NCBI RefSeq assembly: GCF_029871245.1
Contig: NZ_SSON01000078.1
Location: 1 to 64,000, forward strand
Source: Pseudomonas sp. BN102
GTDB taxonomy: Bacteria; Pseudomonadota; Gammaproteobacteria; Pseudomonadales; Pseudomonadaceae
DNA length: 64,000 nucleotides
Direction: 5' to 3'
The notes under the pieces are model-generated. The model was not told where the DNA came from, ran no database searches, and saw only the letters and a program-made list of their open reading frames with translations. Shown here one piece after another: positions 29,933-38,112 of this stretch. Each line of letters begins with the position of its first letter. Position 1 is the first letter of the stretch. A program made the translations under genes and the position numbers.

Positions 29933-31357
29933 TTACTTGAGCAACTCGCGAACATCGACGAAACGGCCAGTCACCGCGGCAGCGGCGGCCATGGCCGGGC
30001 TGACCAGGTGGGTACGGCCACCGGCGCCCTGGCGTCCCTCGAAGTTGCGGTTGGAGGTGGACGCGCAATGCTCGCCGCTCTCCAGGCGGTCCGGGTTCAT
30101 CGCCAGGCACATGGAGCAGCCCGGCTCACGCCATTCGAAGCCCGCCTCGATGAAGATCTTGTCCAGGCCTTCCTGTTCGGCCTGCTGCTTGACCAGGCCC
30201 GAGCCCGGCACCACCAGCGCCTGCTTGACGGTGGCGGCGACCTTGCGGCCCTTGGCAACGACGGCAGCGGCGCGCAGGTCTTCGATGCGCGAGTTGGTGC
30301 AGGAGCCGATGAACACGCGATCCAGCTGGATATCGGTGATCGCCTGGTTGGCGGTGAGCCCCATGTACTTGAGGGCGCGCTCGATGGAGCCGCGCTTGAC
30401 CGGGTCGGCTTCGGCGGCCGGGTCCGGCACGCGCTGGTCGACCGGCAGCACCATCTCCGGCGAGGTGCCCCAGCTGACCTGGGGAATGATGTCGTCGGCA
30501 CGCAACTCGACCACGGTATCGAAATGCGCGTCGGCATCGGACACCAGGTCGCGCCAGGCGGCCACGGCCTTGTCCCAGTCGGCGCCCTTCGGCGCGAAGG
30601 GGCGGCCTTCGACATAGGCGATGGTCTTCTCGTCCACGGCCACCAGGCCGACGCGGGCACCGGCTTCGATGGACATGTTGCAGATGGTCATGCGGCCTTC
30701 GACGGAAAGGTCGCGAATCGCGCTGCCGGCGAATTCCAGGGCATGGCCGTTGCCGCCCGCGGTACCGATCTTGCCGATCACGGCGAGGACGATGTCCTTG
30801 GCAGTGACGCCGGCGGGCAGCTTGCCCTCGACGCGCACCTGCATGTTTTTCATCTTTTTCGCCACCAGGCACTGGGTGGCCAGCACATGCTCGACCTCGG
30901 AGGTGCCGATGCCGTGGGCCAGGGCCCCGAAGGCGCCGTGGGTGGAGGTGTGGGAGTCGCCGCAGACCACGGTCATGCCCGGCAGGGTGGCGCCCTGCTC
31001 CGGGCCCACCACGTGGACGATGCCCTGGCGCACGTCGTTCATCTTGAATTCGAGGATGCCGAAGTCATCGCAATTCTCGTCCAGGGTCTTGACCTGGATG
31101 CGCGACACTTCGTCGGCGATGGCTTCGAGGCCACCCTGGCGCTCGGCGCGGGTGGTCGGCACGTTGTGGTCCGGGGTGGCGATGTTGGCGTCGATGCGCC
31201 AGGGTTTGCGGCCGGCCAGACGCAGCCCTTCGAAGGCCTGCGGCGAGGTCACTTCGTGGAGGATGTGGCGGTCGATGTAGATCAGCGACGAGCCATCGTC
31301 GCGGCGCTTCACCTCGTGAGCATCCCAGAGCTTGTCGTAGAGCGTCTTGCCGGCCAT
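29933..31357 (-). CDS. leuC: 3-isopropylmalate dehydratase large subunit
   Basis: 474 aa aconitase-family protein. The [4Fe-4S] ligands are in GSCTNSR and [30 protein letters not shown] is also present. It is the catalytic subunit of isopropylmalate isomerase with LeuD and opens the leuC-leuD-methyltransferase-leuB operon. A LysR gene diverges from it, with a palindrome in the shared control region. Confidence 0.97.
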   Translation of the reverse strand: MAGKTLYDKLWDAHEVKRRDDGSSLIYIDRHILHEVTSPQAFEGLRLAGRKPWRIDANIATPDHNVPTTRAERQGGLEAIADEVSRIQVKTLDENCDDFGILEFKMNDVRQGIVHVVGPEQGATLPGMTVVCGDSHTSTHGAFGALAHGIGTSEVEHVLATQCLVAKKMKNMQVRVEGKLPAGVTAKDIVLAVIGKIGTAGGNGHALEFAGSAIRDLSVEGRMTICNMSIEAGARVGLVAVDEKTIAYVEGRPFAPKGADWDKAVAAWRDLVSDADAHFDTVVELRADDIIPQVSWGTSPEMVLPVDQRVPDPAAEADPVKRGSIERALKYMGLTANQAITDIQLDRVFIGSCTNSRIEDLRAAAVVAKGRKVAATVKQALVVPGSGLVKQQAEQEGLDKIFIEAGFEWREPGCSMCLAMNPDRLESGEHCASTSNRNFEGRQGAGGRTHLVSPAMAAAAAVTGRFVDVRELLK

Positions 31358-31473
31358 CGTCAGGTCCTCATCAGCTTGTTTCTGTGCGCAGGGGTCGAAA
31401 GCCCCTTTTGCTTGTGGGGACGATCCTAGGGGCTTGCATCGAATAACTCAAATTCATATTTTTTATCCAAAGG

Positions 31474-31488
31474 ATTCCATTCTGGAAT
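31474..31488. promoter_or_regulatory. LysR-type operator between leuC and the LysR gene
   Basis: ATTCCA and TGGAAT form a perfect 6-bp dyad around TTC and contain a T-N11-A core (31475-31487), the consensus shape for LysR family sites. It lies about 115 bp upstream of leuC and 90 bp upstream of the LysR start, in an AT-rich stretch. Binding by the adjacent LysR protein is inference. Confidence 0.5.
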
Positions 31489-31576
31489 AGAAATAAGTTA
31501 CAACCTTCAAGCCGCGAGCAAACCTCCGTACAGACCCGCTTGCGACTTGAAAATCTGCCGCCTGGAGCTCAAGAAA

Positions 31577-32464
31577 TTGGATCTCGCCAGCCTCAATGCC
31601 TTCATTGCCATCGCCGAGACCGGCAGCTTTTCCGAAGCCGGCGAACGCCTGCACCTGACCCAGCCCGCGGTGAGCAAGCGCATCGCATCCCTGGAGCAGC
31701 AACTCAGCGTGCGCCTGTTCGACCGGCTCGGCCGCGAAGTGAGTCTGACCGAAGCCGGACGCGCCCTGCTGCCACGTGCCTACCAGATCCTCAATGTGCT
31801 GGACGACACCCGTCGCGCCCTGAGCAACCTGTCCGGCGACATCAGCGGCCGCCTGACCCTGGCCACCAGCCACCACATCGGCCTGCATCGCCTGCCGCCA
31901 CTGCTGCGCGCCTTCACCCGCGCGTACCCGCAGGTGGCCCTGGACATCCAGTTCCTCGACTCGGAGGTGGCCTACGAGGAGATCCTCCATGGCCGCGTCG
32001 AGCTGGCGGTGATCACCCTGGCTCCGGAAACCGCGCTGCCGGTGCAGGCGGTGCCGGTATGGAACGACCCGCTGGACTTCGTCGCCGCGCCCGAGCATCC
32101 CTTGGCCCGCGACAAGACCATCTTCCTTCCCGACGTGGCGCGACATCCGGCGGTGTTCCCCGGCGGCAATACCTTCACCCATCACATCGTCCGCCGCCTG
32201 TTCGAGGCCGAGGGCCTGACGCCGAACATCGCCATGAGTACCAACTACATGGAGACGATCAAGATGATGGTCTCCATCGGCATCGCCTGGAGTGTGCTGC
32301 CGCGCACCATGCTCGACGACTCGGTGGTGCGCCTGCCGCTGCAGGATATCCAGCTGAGCCGCCAGCTCGGCTACATCCTGCATACCGAGCGCACCCTGTC
32401 CAATGCCGCCAAGGCCTTCATGGCCCTGCTCGACGCCCAGCGCGACGACCTTGCGTACCTGTGA
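31577..32464 (+). CDS. LysR family transcriptional regulator, divergent from leuC
   Basis: 295 aa from a TTG at 31577 (MDLASLNAFIAIAETGSFSE) with GGAG nine bases upstream; a TTG at 31547 is the alternative. N-terminal winged helix-turn-helix (AGERLHLTQPAVSKRIASLE) and a C-terminal periplasmic-binding-type effector domain. It may control the leuC operon: the gene order is conserved in Pseudomonas and the leucine intermediate 2-isopropylmalate would be a natural effector, but that is inference. Confidence 0.92.
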   Translation: MDLASLNAFIAIAETGSFSEAGERLHLTQPAVSKRIASLEQQLSVRLFDRLGREVSLTEAGRALLPRAYQILNVLDDTRRALSNLSGDISGRLTLATSHHIGLHRLPPLLRAFTRAYPQVALDIQFLDSEVAYEEILHGRVELAVITLAPETALPVQAVPVWNDPLDFVAAPEHPLARDKTIFLPDVARHPAVFPGGNTFTHHIVRRLFEAEGLTPNIAMSTNYMETIKMMVSIGIAWSVLPRTMLDDSVVRLPLQDIQLSRQLGYILHTERTLSNAAKAFMALLDAQRDDLAYL

Positions 32465-32575
32465 CGGCAAGGGCTAAGTTGAGCCGCACAGCATAAGAAC
32501 AGGGTCGGAAGGCGAATTGCCAAGCGCGCCGGTCACCGACCCGTATATCTGCCCTACCGCCGGAAAGGGGCGCGC

Positions 32576-35500
32576 ATGCGCAAAGCCAGTGACCCGAATC
32601 CCCCGCTTCCCCATATTCCAGCCCTCGACCCCGTCGCCTTCGAGCAATCCTGGCAAGACGCCCACAGCCTGCTGGCCGCGCTGAATGGCGCACAGCTGGG
32701 CGCCTGGTCCTGGGATATCGACACCGGCCGGGTCACCTGGTCCCGCGGCGCCCAGGCACTATTCGGCCTCGACCCGCACCGGCCGCTGAGCGAGCCGGTG
32801 GACTACATCCAGCTGATTCCCGAAGACGACCGCGGCGAGGTGCTGCGCCTGTTCCGCGAAGTCCTCGCCGGGCGCCAGGCCGAGCGCGCCATGCGCCACC
32901 GTATCCGCTGGCCCGATGGCAGCCTGCGCTGGCTGGAGATCAGCGGCAGCCTGCAGCCGGAGGCCGAAGGGCGGCGACGGATGATCGGCGTGATCCGCGA
33001 CGTCACCCTGCAGCAGCAACGTGCCCAGGACCTGATCAGCTCGCAGCAGCGCTATTCCAGCCTGTTCCACCTGAGCCCGGACGTGGTGCTGCTGGTCCGC
33101 CTGACCGACAGTCTGATAGTCGAGGCCAACCAGCATTTCGAAGACGTGCTCGGCTGGCCGGCGGCCGAGACCATCGGCCATACCACCCTCGAACTGGGTA
33201 TCTGGGTCGACCTGGAACAGCGCGAATGGCTGCACCACCATACCCGTGGCAATAGCGCGCCAGTGTCCCAGGAGGTCAAGCTGCGCACCCGCGCCGGCGG
33301 AATCCTCTACGGCGTGCTGTCGAGTCAGTACATCGAGCTGGAAGGCCAGCCCTACCTGATCAGCACCTTCCTCGACACCACCGAGCGCAAGCGCGCCGAG
33401 AACGCCCTGCGCAAGAGCGAGGAGAAGTTCGCCAAGGCCTTCCGTAGCACGCCCGAGGCGGTGGTGATCACCGATCGCACCAGCGGCCGCTTCATCGAGA
33501 TCAACGCCGGCTTCGAGCGCCAGTTCGGCTGGAGCAAGGACGAGACCATCGGCCGCAGCTCCCTGGACCTGGGTATCTGGGAAGACCCAAGGCAGCGCCA
33601 GGCGATGCTCGACACCCTGCAGCAGGACGGCAGCCTCAGCGAGCTGGAAGTCAACTTGCGCTACCGTGACGGCACCCGCGGCACCTGCCTGCTCTACGGC
33701 GAGGAGATCGAGCTGGATGGCAACGCCTGCCTGGTACTGACCGCCCGCGACATTACCCGCCAGCGCGCCCAGGAGCAGGCCCTGAAGGAAAGCCAGGAAC
33801 GCCTCAACCTGGCGCTGGAATCCGCCGACCTCGGCACCTGGGATTGGCATATCGCCAATGGCACCCTCTACGGCTCCGCCCGCGCCTCGGCCCTGCACGG
33901 CCTGGCCAAGGAGCCCTTCGAAGGCGAATTCCGCGACTTCTTCGTCTGCGTGCCGGAGGATGACCGCCAGAGCATGCGCCGGGCCTACCAGGAACTGCTG
34001 GAGGGGCGCGATAGCGAGTACCAGGTGACCTATCGCACGCGCTTCGCCAACGGCGAGGTTCACTACCTGGAAAGCACCGCCAGGCTCTATCGCGACGAGT
34101 CGGGCCGGCCGCTGCGGATGACCGGCATCCTCATGGATATCAGCGAACGGGTGCGCCGCGAGCAGCGCCTGGCGGCCTCGGAGGAGAAGTTCGTCACCCT
34201 GTTCCAGGCCAGCCCCGACCCCATCTGCGTCTCGCGTATCCGCGACGGCGTGTTCATCGAGATCAACCCCAGCTTCAGCGAAGTGTTCGGCTGGCAGCCG
34301 GAGCAGATCGTCGGTCGCAGCGCCCCGGAGGTGAATTTCTGGGCCGAGCCCGGCCAGCGCTTGCGGCTGTTCGGCGAGCTGCTGCGCGACCAGTGCCTGG
34401 ACAACGTCGAGGCGCGCTTCCTGACCCGTGACGGCCGCCTGCTGACCTGCGTGGTGTCCAGCCGCTTCATCCGCGTCGAGCGCCAGCTCTGCATCACCAC
34501 CACGTTCCGTGACATCACTGCGCGCCAGCAGGCCGAGGCGGCGCTCAAGGCCAGCCAGGAGAAGTTCGCCAAGGCGTTCCACTCCAGCCCCGACGCCATC
34601 ACCATCACCGAGCGCGACACCGGCCGCTACATCGAAGTCAACGACGGCTTCTGCCGCTTAACCGGTTACCGCCCGGAGGATGTGCTGGGTCGCACCGCCG
34701 GCGAGATGAACATCTGGGCCAGGCCCACGGAGCGCGACCACCTGATCGAGCTCATCACGCGCAACGGTCGCGTGCACCACCTGGAGATGCTCGGCCAGCA
34801 TCGCGACGGCAGCCAGAAGGCGGTGGAAGTCTCGGTCGAGCAGATCGAGCTGGACGGCACCCCCTGCCTGCTGCTTACCGCCCGCGACATCAGCGCCCTG
34901 AAGGACGCCCAGGCGCAAATCCAGCACCTGGCCTACCACGACCCGCTGACCAACCTGCCCAACCGCGCACTGCTGACCGATCGCCTGACCCAGCAGATCG
35001 CCCTGTTGCAGCGCCACGACATGCGCGGCGCCCTGCTCTTCCTCGACCTCGACCACTTCAAGCACATCAACGACTCCCTCGGTCACCCCCTGGGCGATGC
35101 GGTGCTGAAGATGGTCACCGCCCGCCTCGAAGCCAGCGTGCGGCTGGAGGACACGGTGGCGCGCCTGGGTGGCGACGAGTTCGTGGTGCTGCTCACCGGC
35201 CTGGAGGGCAAGCGTTCGGAGGTCACCCGCCAGGTGCGCATGATCGCCGACAAGCTGCGCAAGCTGCTGGCCGAACCCATGCTGCTGGAGGGTCACCGCC
35301 TGCAAGTCACCCCGAGCATCGGCATCGCTCTGATCCCGGACCACGGTGCCAGCCCGGCGGACCTGCTCAAGCGCGCCGACATCGCCCTGTACCGGGCCAA
35401 GGATTCCGGCCGCAACGCCATCCAGATGTTCCGCAGCACCATGCAGGATGCCGCCAGCGAACGCCTGCGGCTGGAGAACGACCTGCGCATGGCCCTGGCC

Positions 35501-36256
35501 CGCGGCGAGTTCGAACTGCACTTCCAGCCCCAGGTGGATGCCCGCAACAACCGGGTGATAGGCGCCGAAGCCCTGCTCCGCTGGCAGCACCCCACCCTGG
35601 GCCCGCAGTCGCCCGGGCAGTTCATCCAGGTACTGGAAGAAAGCGGGCTGATCCTCGATGTCGGCGCCTGGGTGCTGGCCGAGGCGTGCCATGTCTGCGA
35701 ACAGCTGGTCGCCGAGGGTCTGGCCGAGGCCAGGGGCTTCAGCCTGTGCGTGAACATCAGCCCGCGACAGTTCCGCCAGAGCGACTTCGTCGAACGGGTC
35801 GAGCGCAGCCTGCAGAGTAGTCGCCTACCGGCGCAGATGCTGAAGCTGGAAATCACCGAAGGTATCGTCATCCAGAACCTCGACGACACCATCGGCAAGA
35901 TGCGCCGGTTGAAAAAGCTGGGCCTGAGCTTCGCCATGGACGACTTCGGCACCGGCTATTCGTCTCTCACCTATCTCAAGCGCCTGCCGGTGGACGCCCT
36001 GAAGATCGACCAGTCCTTCGTCCGCGACGCCACCCAGGACCCCAACGATGCGGAAATCATCCGCGCCATCGTGGCCATGGCCCGCAGCCTGGGCCTGGAG
36101 ATGATCGCCGAGGGCGTGGAGCGCGATGAACAGCTGGCCTTCCTCGAACAACAGGGCTGCCACCTCTACCAGGGCTACCTCTACAGCAAGCCGCTGCCCC
36201 TGGCCGAGTTCCGCGCCCTGTTGGCCCACAGCCGGCAACGGCCGACGCCGGTCTGA
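32576..36256 (+). CDS. multi-PAS GGDEF-EAL protein (cyclic di-GMP turnover)
   Basis: 1226 aa, preceded by AAGGGG. No membrane helix or signal peptide is seen, so it is probably cytosolic. Six PAS units in tandem (about residues 45-155, 160-280, 283-405, 410-525, 530-652, 655-775), several sharing an LGIW/VNFW/MNIW motif that points to internal duplication. Then GGDEF (about 785-945) with an intact RLGGDEFVVLL, and EAL (about 965-1215) with EALLRW, DDFGTGYSSL and an ITEGI-type Glu. By motif both cyclase and phosphodiesterase sites look intact; net activity cannot be told. Signals are unknown. Confidence 0.93.
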   Translation: MRKASDPNPPLPHIPALDPVAFEQSWQDAHSLLAALNGAQLGAWSWDIDTGRVTWSRGAQALFGLDPHRPLSEPVDYIQLIPEDDRGEVLRLFREVLAGRQAERAMRHRIRWPDGSLRWLEISGSLQPEAEGRRRMIGVIRDVTLQQQRAQDLISSQQRYSSLFHLSPDVVLLVRLTDSLIVEANQHFEDVLGWPAAETIGHTTLELGIWVDLEQREWLHHHTRGNSAPVSQEVKLRTRAGGILYGVLSSQYIELEGQPYLISTFLDTTERKRAENALRKSEEKFAKAFRSTPEAVVITDRTSGRFIEINAGFERQFGWSKDETIGRSSLDLGIWEDPRQRQAMLDTLQQDGSLSELEVNLRYRDGTRGTCLLYGEEIELDGNACLVLTARDITRQRAQEQALKESQERLNLALESADLGTWDWHIANGTLYGSARASALHGLAKEPFEGEFRDFFVCVPEDDRQSMRRAYQELLEGRDSEYQVTYRTRFANGEVHYLESTARLYRDESGRPLRMTGILMDISERVRREQRLAASEEKFVTLFQASPDPICVSRIRDGVFIEINPSFSEVFGWQPEQIVGRSAPEVNFWAEPGQRLRLFGELLRDQCLDNVEARFLTRDGRLLTCVVSSRFIRVERQLCITTTFRDITARQQAEAALKASQEKFAKAFHSSPDAITITERDTGRYIEVNDGFCRLTGYRPEDVLGRTAGEMNIWARPTERDHLIELITRNGRVHHLEMLGQHRDGSQKAVEVSVEQIELDGTPCLLLTARDISALKDAQAQIQHLAYHDPLTNLPNRALLTDRLTQQIALLQRHDMRGALLFLDLDHFKHINDSLGHPLGDAVLKMVTARLEASVRLEDTVARLGGDEFVVLLTGLEGKRSEVTRQVRMIADKLRKLLAEPMLLEGHRLQVTPSIGIALIPDHGASPADLLKRADIALYRAKDSGRNAIQMFRSTMQDAASERLRLENDLRMALARGEFELHFQPQVDARNNRVIGAEALLRWQHPTLGPQSPGQFIQVLEESGLILDVGAWVLAEACHVCEQLVAEGLAEARGFSLCVNISPRQFRQSDFVERVERSLQSSRLPAQMLKLEITEGIVIQNLDDTIGKMRRLKKLGLSFAMDDFGTGYSSLTYLKRLPVDALKIDQSFVRDATQDPNDAEIIRAIVAMARSLGLEMIAEGVERDEQLAFLEQQGCHLYQGYLYSKPLPLAEFRALLAHSRQRPTPV

Positions 36257-36286
36257 GGCCAGGTCTTGGCACCCGCCCATGAAAAA

Positions 36287-36304
36287 GGGCGCCCGCAGGC
36301 GCCC
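36287..36304. terminator. bidirectional terminator between the GGDEF-EAL gene and hsp20
   Basis: GGGCGCC-CGCA-GGCGCCC stem-loop. On the minus strand TTTTTC follows, ending hsp20; on the plus strand a pyrimidine tract TCTTCCTTTCTC follows. The genes are convergent. Confidence 0.8.
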
Positions 36305-36328
36305 TCTTCCTTTCTCAGTGGATGACCA

Positions 36329-36778
36329 TCAGCTTTCCAGCACGGCGCGATGCCCGTTGATCGGGATGCGCTTGGCCTTGGCTTCTTCCGGTACCACACG
36401 CATCAGGTCAATGTTCAGCAGGCCGTTCTGCAGCGCGGCGCCCTTGACCTCGATATGGTCGGCCAGGCGGAACGACAGCTTGAACGCACGCTGGGCGATG
36501 CCGTGGTGCAGGAAGGTGACTGCGGAGTCGTCGGTCTTCTCGCGCTTGCCGCCGCTGACCGCCAGCACGCCACGCTCTACCTGGAGTTCCAGGTCTTCTT
36601 CCTGGAAGCCGGCCACGGCGATGACGATGCGGTACTGGTCGTCTCCGTGTTTCTCGACGTTGTAGGGCGGGTAGGTGCTGCCGCCTTCATTGCGCAGGGC
36701 CGATTCGAACAGATCGTTGAAGCGGTCGAAGCCCACGGAATGACGGAACAGGGGGGCGAGGGAAAATGCAGTGCTCAT
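36329..36778 (-). CDS. small heat-shock protein Hsp20 (IbpA-like)
   Basis: 149 aa from the ATG at 36778, with AGGAGA upstream. Alpha-crystallin domain about residues 35-130 (YNVEKHGDDQYRIVIAVAGF ... VERGVLAVSGGKRE ... FRLADHIEVKGAALQNGLL) and a short C-terminal tail with the conserved IxI-type motif (RIPI). It holds unfolded proteins for refolding by DnaK/ClpB. Control is visible: a sigma32-type promoter and a ROSE-like thermometer in the leader. Confidence 0.95.
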   Translation of the reverse strand: MSTAFSLAPLFRHSVGFDRFNDLFESALRNEGGSTYPPYNVEKHGDDQYRIVIAVAGFQEEDLELQVERGVLAVSGGKREKTDDSAVTFLHHGIAQRAFKLSFRLADHIEVKGAALQNGLLNIDLMRVVPEEAKAKRIPINGHRAVLES

Positions 36779-36840
36779 GGTTATCTCCTGAATAATCAGC
36801 AAGTGTTTCAATGGCGGGACCCGGCTTCGGCATCCCGCAT
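36779..36840 (-). promoter_or_regulatory. ROSE-like RNA thermometer in the hsp20 leader
   Basis: The 5' leader can form a stable hairpin (GCGGGA...TCCCGC) and then a proximal one in which CTTGCTGA faces TCAGGAG, covering the Shine-Dalgarno sequence. The TTGCT motif opposite AGGAG is the hallmark of ROSE elements, which melt on heat shock. Found by eye; pairing energies were not computed. Confidence 0.6.
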
Positions 36841-36846
36841 TACCTT

Positions 36847-36874
36847 AGATAGGGACGCTCGAAATCATTTCAAG
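36847..36874 (-). promoter_or_regulatory. sigma32-type heat-shock promoter of hsp20
   Basis: On the minus strand CTTGAAA (36874 to 36868), a 13-bp spacer and CCCTATCT (36854 to 36847), close to the RpoH consensus CTTGAAA-N11-15-CCCCATNT. Transcription would start near 36840, about 60 nt before the ATG. Confidence 0.7.
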
Positions 36875-36880
36875 TCCCAA

Positions 36881-37074
36881 GAACCTGTTCAGATCTCGCG
36901 AGCTAGAGAAGAACAGGCGAAACGACCAACAGGAGTAACAGCCGCAGGCTGGCCCGCAGGGCGAGCGAAGCGAGTCAAATGGCAGAGGACGCGGAGTTTA
37001 CGAGTTGTAAATGAGCAGTCCGAAGCCAGTTTCAACGCAGTTATTCCGACGCGCAGCAGATCGCGAACAGGTTC
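36881..37074. repeat. 194-bp element with terminal inverted repeats (MITE-like)
   Basis: GAACCTGTTC at the left end and GAACAGGTTC at the right end are exact inverted repeats, and both continue inward with GATCT- and GCG-containing similarity. It fills nearly all space between the hsp20 promoter and the SDR ribosome binding site. No protein is encoded that I can support. Similar dispersed intergenic sequences occur, from memory, in other Pseudomonas genomes; copy number here is unknown. Confidence 0.55.
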
Positions 37075-37085
37075 GGAGGAAGGCC

Positions 37086-37832
37086 ATGCAGAAAGTCATG
37101 CTTATCACCGGCGCCAGCCGCGGCATCGGCGCTGCCACCGCACGCCTCGCCGCCCAGCGCGGCTACGCCCTGGGCATCAACTACCGGCAGCAGCGGGAGG
37201 CGGCCGAGGCACTGGTGGGCGAGATCGAGGCCGGAGGCGGCCGTGCCCTGGCCCTTTGCGCCGACGTGGGCGATGAAGCCCAGGTGCTGCGCATGTTCGA
37301 AAGCCTGGACCGGGCGTTCGGCCGGCTGGACGTGCTGGTCAACAACGCCGGCATGCTGGAGCGCCAGATGCGCCTGGAAGACATGGACGTGGCGCGCCTG
37401 GAACGGGTACTGCGGGCCAATGTGGTGGGCAGCTTCCTCTGCGCGCGGGAGGCCATCAAGCGCATGTCGACCCGCCATGGCGGCCAGGGCGGCGCGATCG
37501 TCAACCTGTCCTCCATCGCCGCCCGCCTGGGCGCGCCCAACGAGTACATTGACTACGCGGCGGCCAAGGGCGCCATCGACAGCATGACCTTGGGGATGGC
37601 CAAGGAGCTGGCGGCGGATGGCATCCGCGTCAACGCCGTGCGCCCGGGCGTGATCCGCACCGAGATTCATGCCAGCGGTGGCGAGCCGGACCGGGTCGAG
37701 CGCGTGCGCCAGTCGGTGCCCATGGGGCGTGGCGGCGAAGCGGAGGAAGTGGCCAACGCGATCCTCTGGCTGGCCAGCGAGGAGGCTTCGTATACCAGCG
37801 GGACCCTGCTGGATGTGGGGGGTGGGCGCTAG
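37086..37832 (+). CDS. SDR family oxidoreductase
   Basis: 248 aa from the ATG at 37086 with GGAGG nine bases upstream. Cofactor loop TGASRGIG at residues 8-15, NNAG, catalytic Ser in IVNLSSIAA and YAAAK as Tyr/Lys pair; it ends in TLLDVGGGR. It resembles FabG-like reductases and glucose dehydrogenase-type SDRs; substrate unknown. No obvious partner gene. Its ribosome binding site abuts the 194-bp repeat, which may carry its promoter. Confidence 0.9.
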   Translation: MQKVMLITGASRGIGAATARLAAQRGYALGINYRQQREAAEALVGEIEAGGGRALALCADVGDEAQVLRMFESLDRAFGRLDVLVNNAGMLERQMRLEDMDVARLERVLRANVVGSFLCAREAIKRMSTRHGGQGGAIVNLSSIAARLGAPNEYIDYAAAKGAIDSMTLGMAKELAADGIRVNAVRPGVIRTEIHASGGEPDRVERVRQSVPMGRGGEAEEVANAILWLASEEASYTSGTLLDVGGGR

Positions 37833-37878
37833 CTCGACCCTCCCTGGCACCGGACACCGGAGCCGACCTGCAGTCGGC

Positions 37879-37904
37879 TTCGCGAATGAATTCGCCCCCA
37901 CAGG
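37879..37904. repeat. REP-type sequence, copy 1
   Basis: TCGCGAATGAATTCGCCCCC followed by ACAGG, a typical Pseudomonas REP core, preceded by a CCGAC-GTCGG hairpin. A second copy in the same orientation lies at 38073-38098. Confidence 0.65.
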
Positions 37905-37960
37905 AAAAGCATAACGCCCGCCCCTCGCGCGGATTGCCCCCTCTCCCTCTGAGCAGGTAG

Positions 37961-38011
37961 GTTGGGCTGAGCTCCGCGAAGCCCAACAGCCCAACAGCCC
38001 AACAGCCCAAC
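37961..38011. repeat. hairpin repeat with an amplified right arm (AGCCCAAC x4)
   Basis: GTTGGGCT at 37961-37968 pairs with AGCCCAAC at 37980-37987; the right arm is then repeated in tandem, four perfect 8-bp copies in all (37980-38011). A single-copy member of this hairpin family is at 49996-50022. It looks like slippage at a dispersed repeat. Confidence 0.75.
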
Positions 38012-38072
38012 TTCGGCGTTCAGGATCGCTGGGTCTCGCAGGCCAGGGTCTGCGGGACCGCTTCGCGGCTCT

Positions 38073-38098
38073 TTCGCGAACGAATTCGCTCCTACAGG
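38073..38098. repeat. REP-type sequence, copy 2
   Basis: TTCGCGAACGAATTCGCTCC then TACAGG, matching copy 1 at 37879 with four or five differences. It ends 15 bp before the 3' end of the Gfo/Idh/MocA gene. The gap 37833-38112 holds only these repeats. Confidence 0.65.
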
Positions 38099-38112
38099 AC
38101 TGCGCGACGCCG

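Noticed and set aside
37980-38011. CRISPR-like array
   Set aside because: Only an 8-bp unit repeated without spacers; no cas genes.
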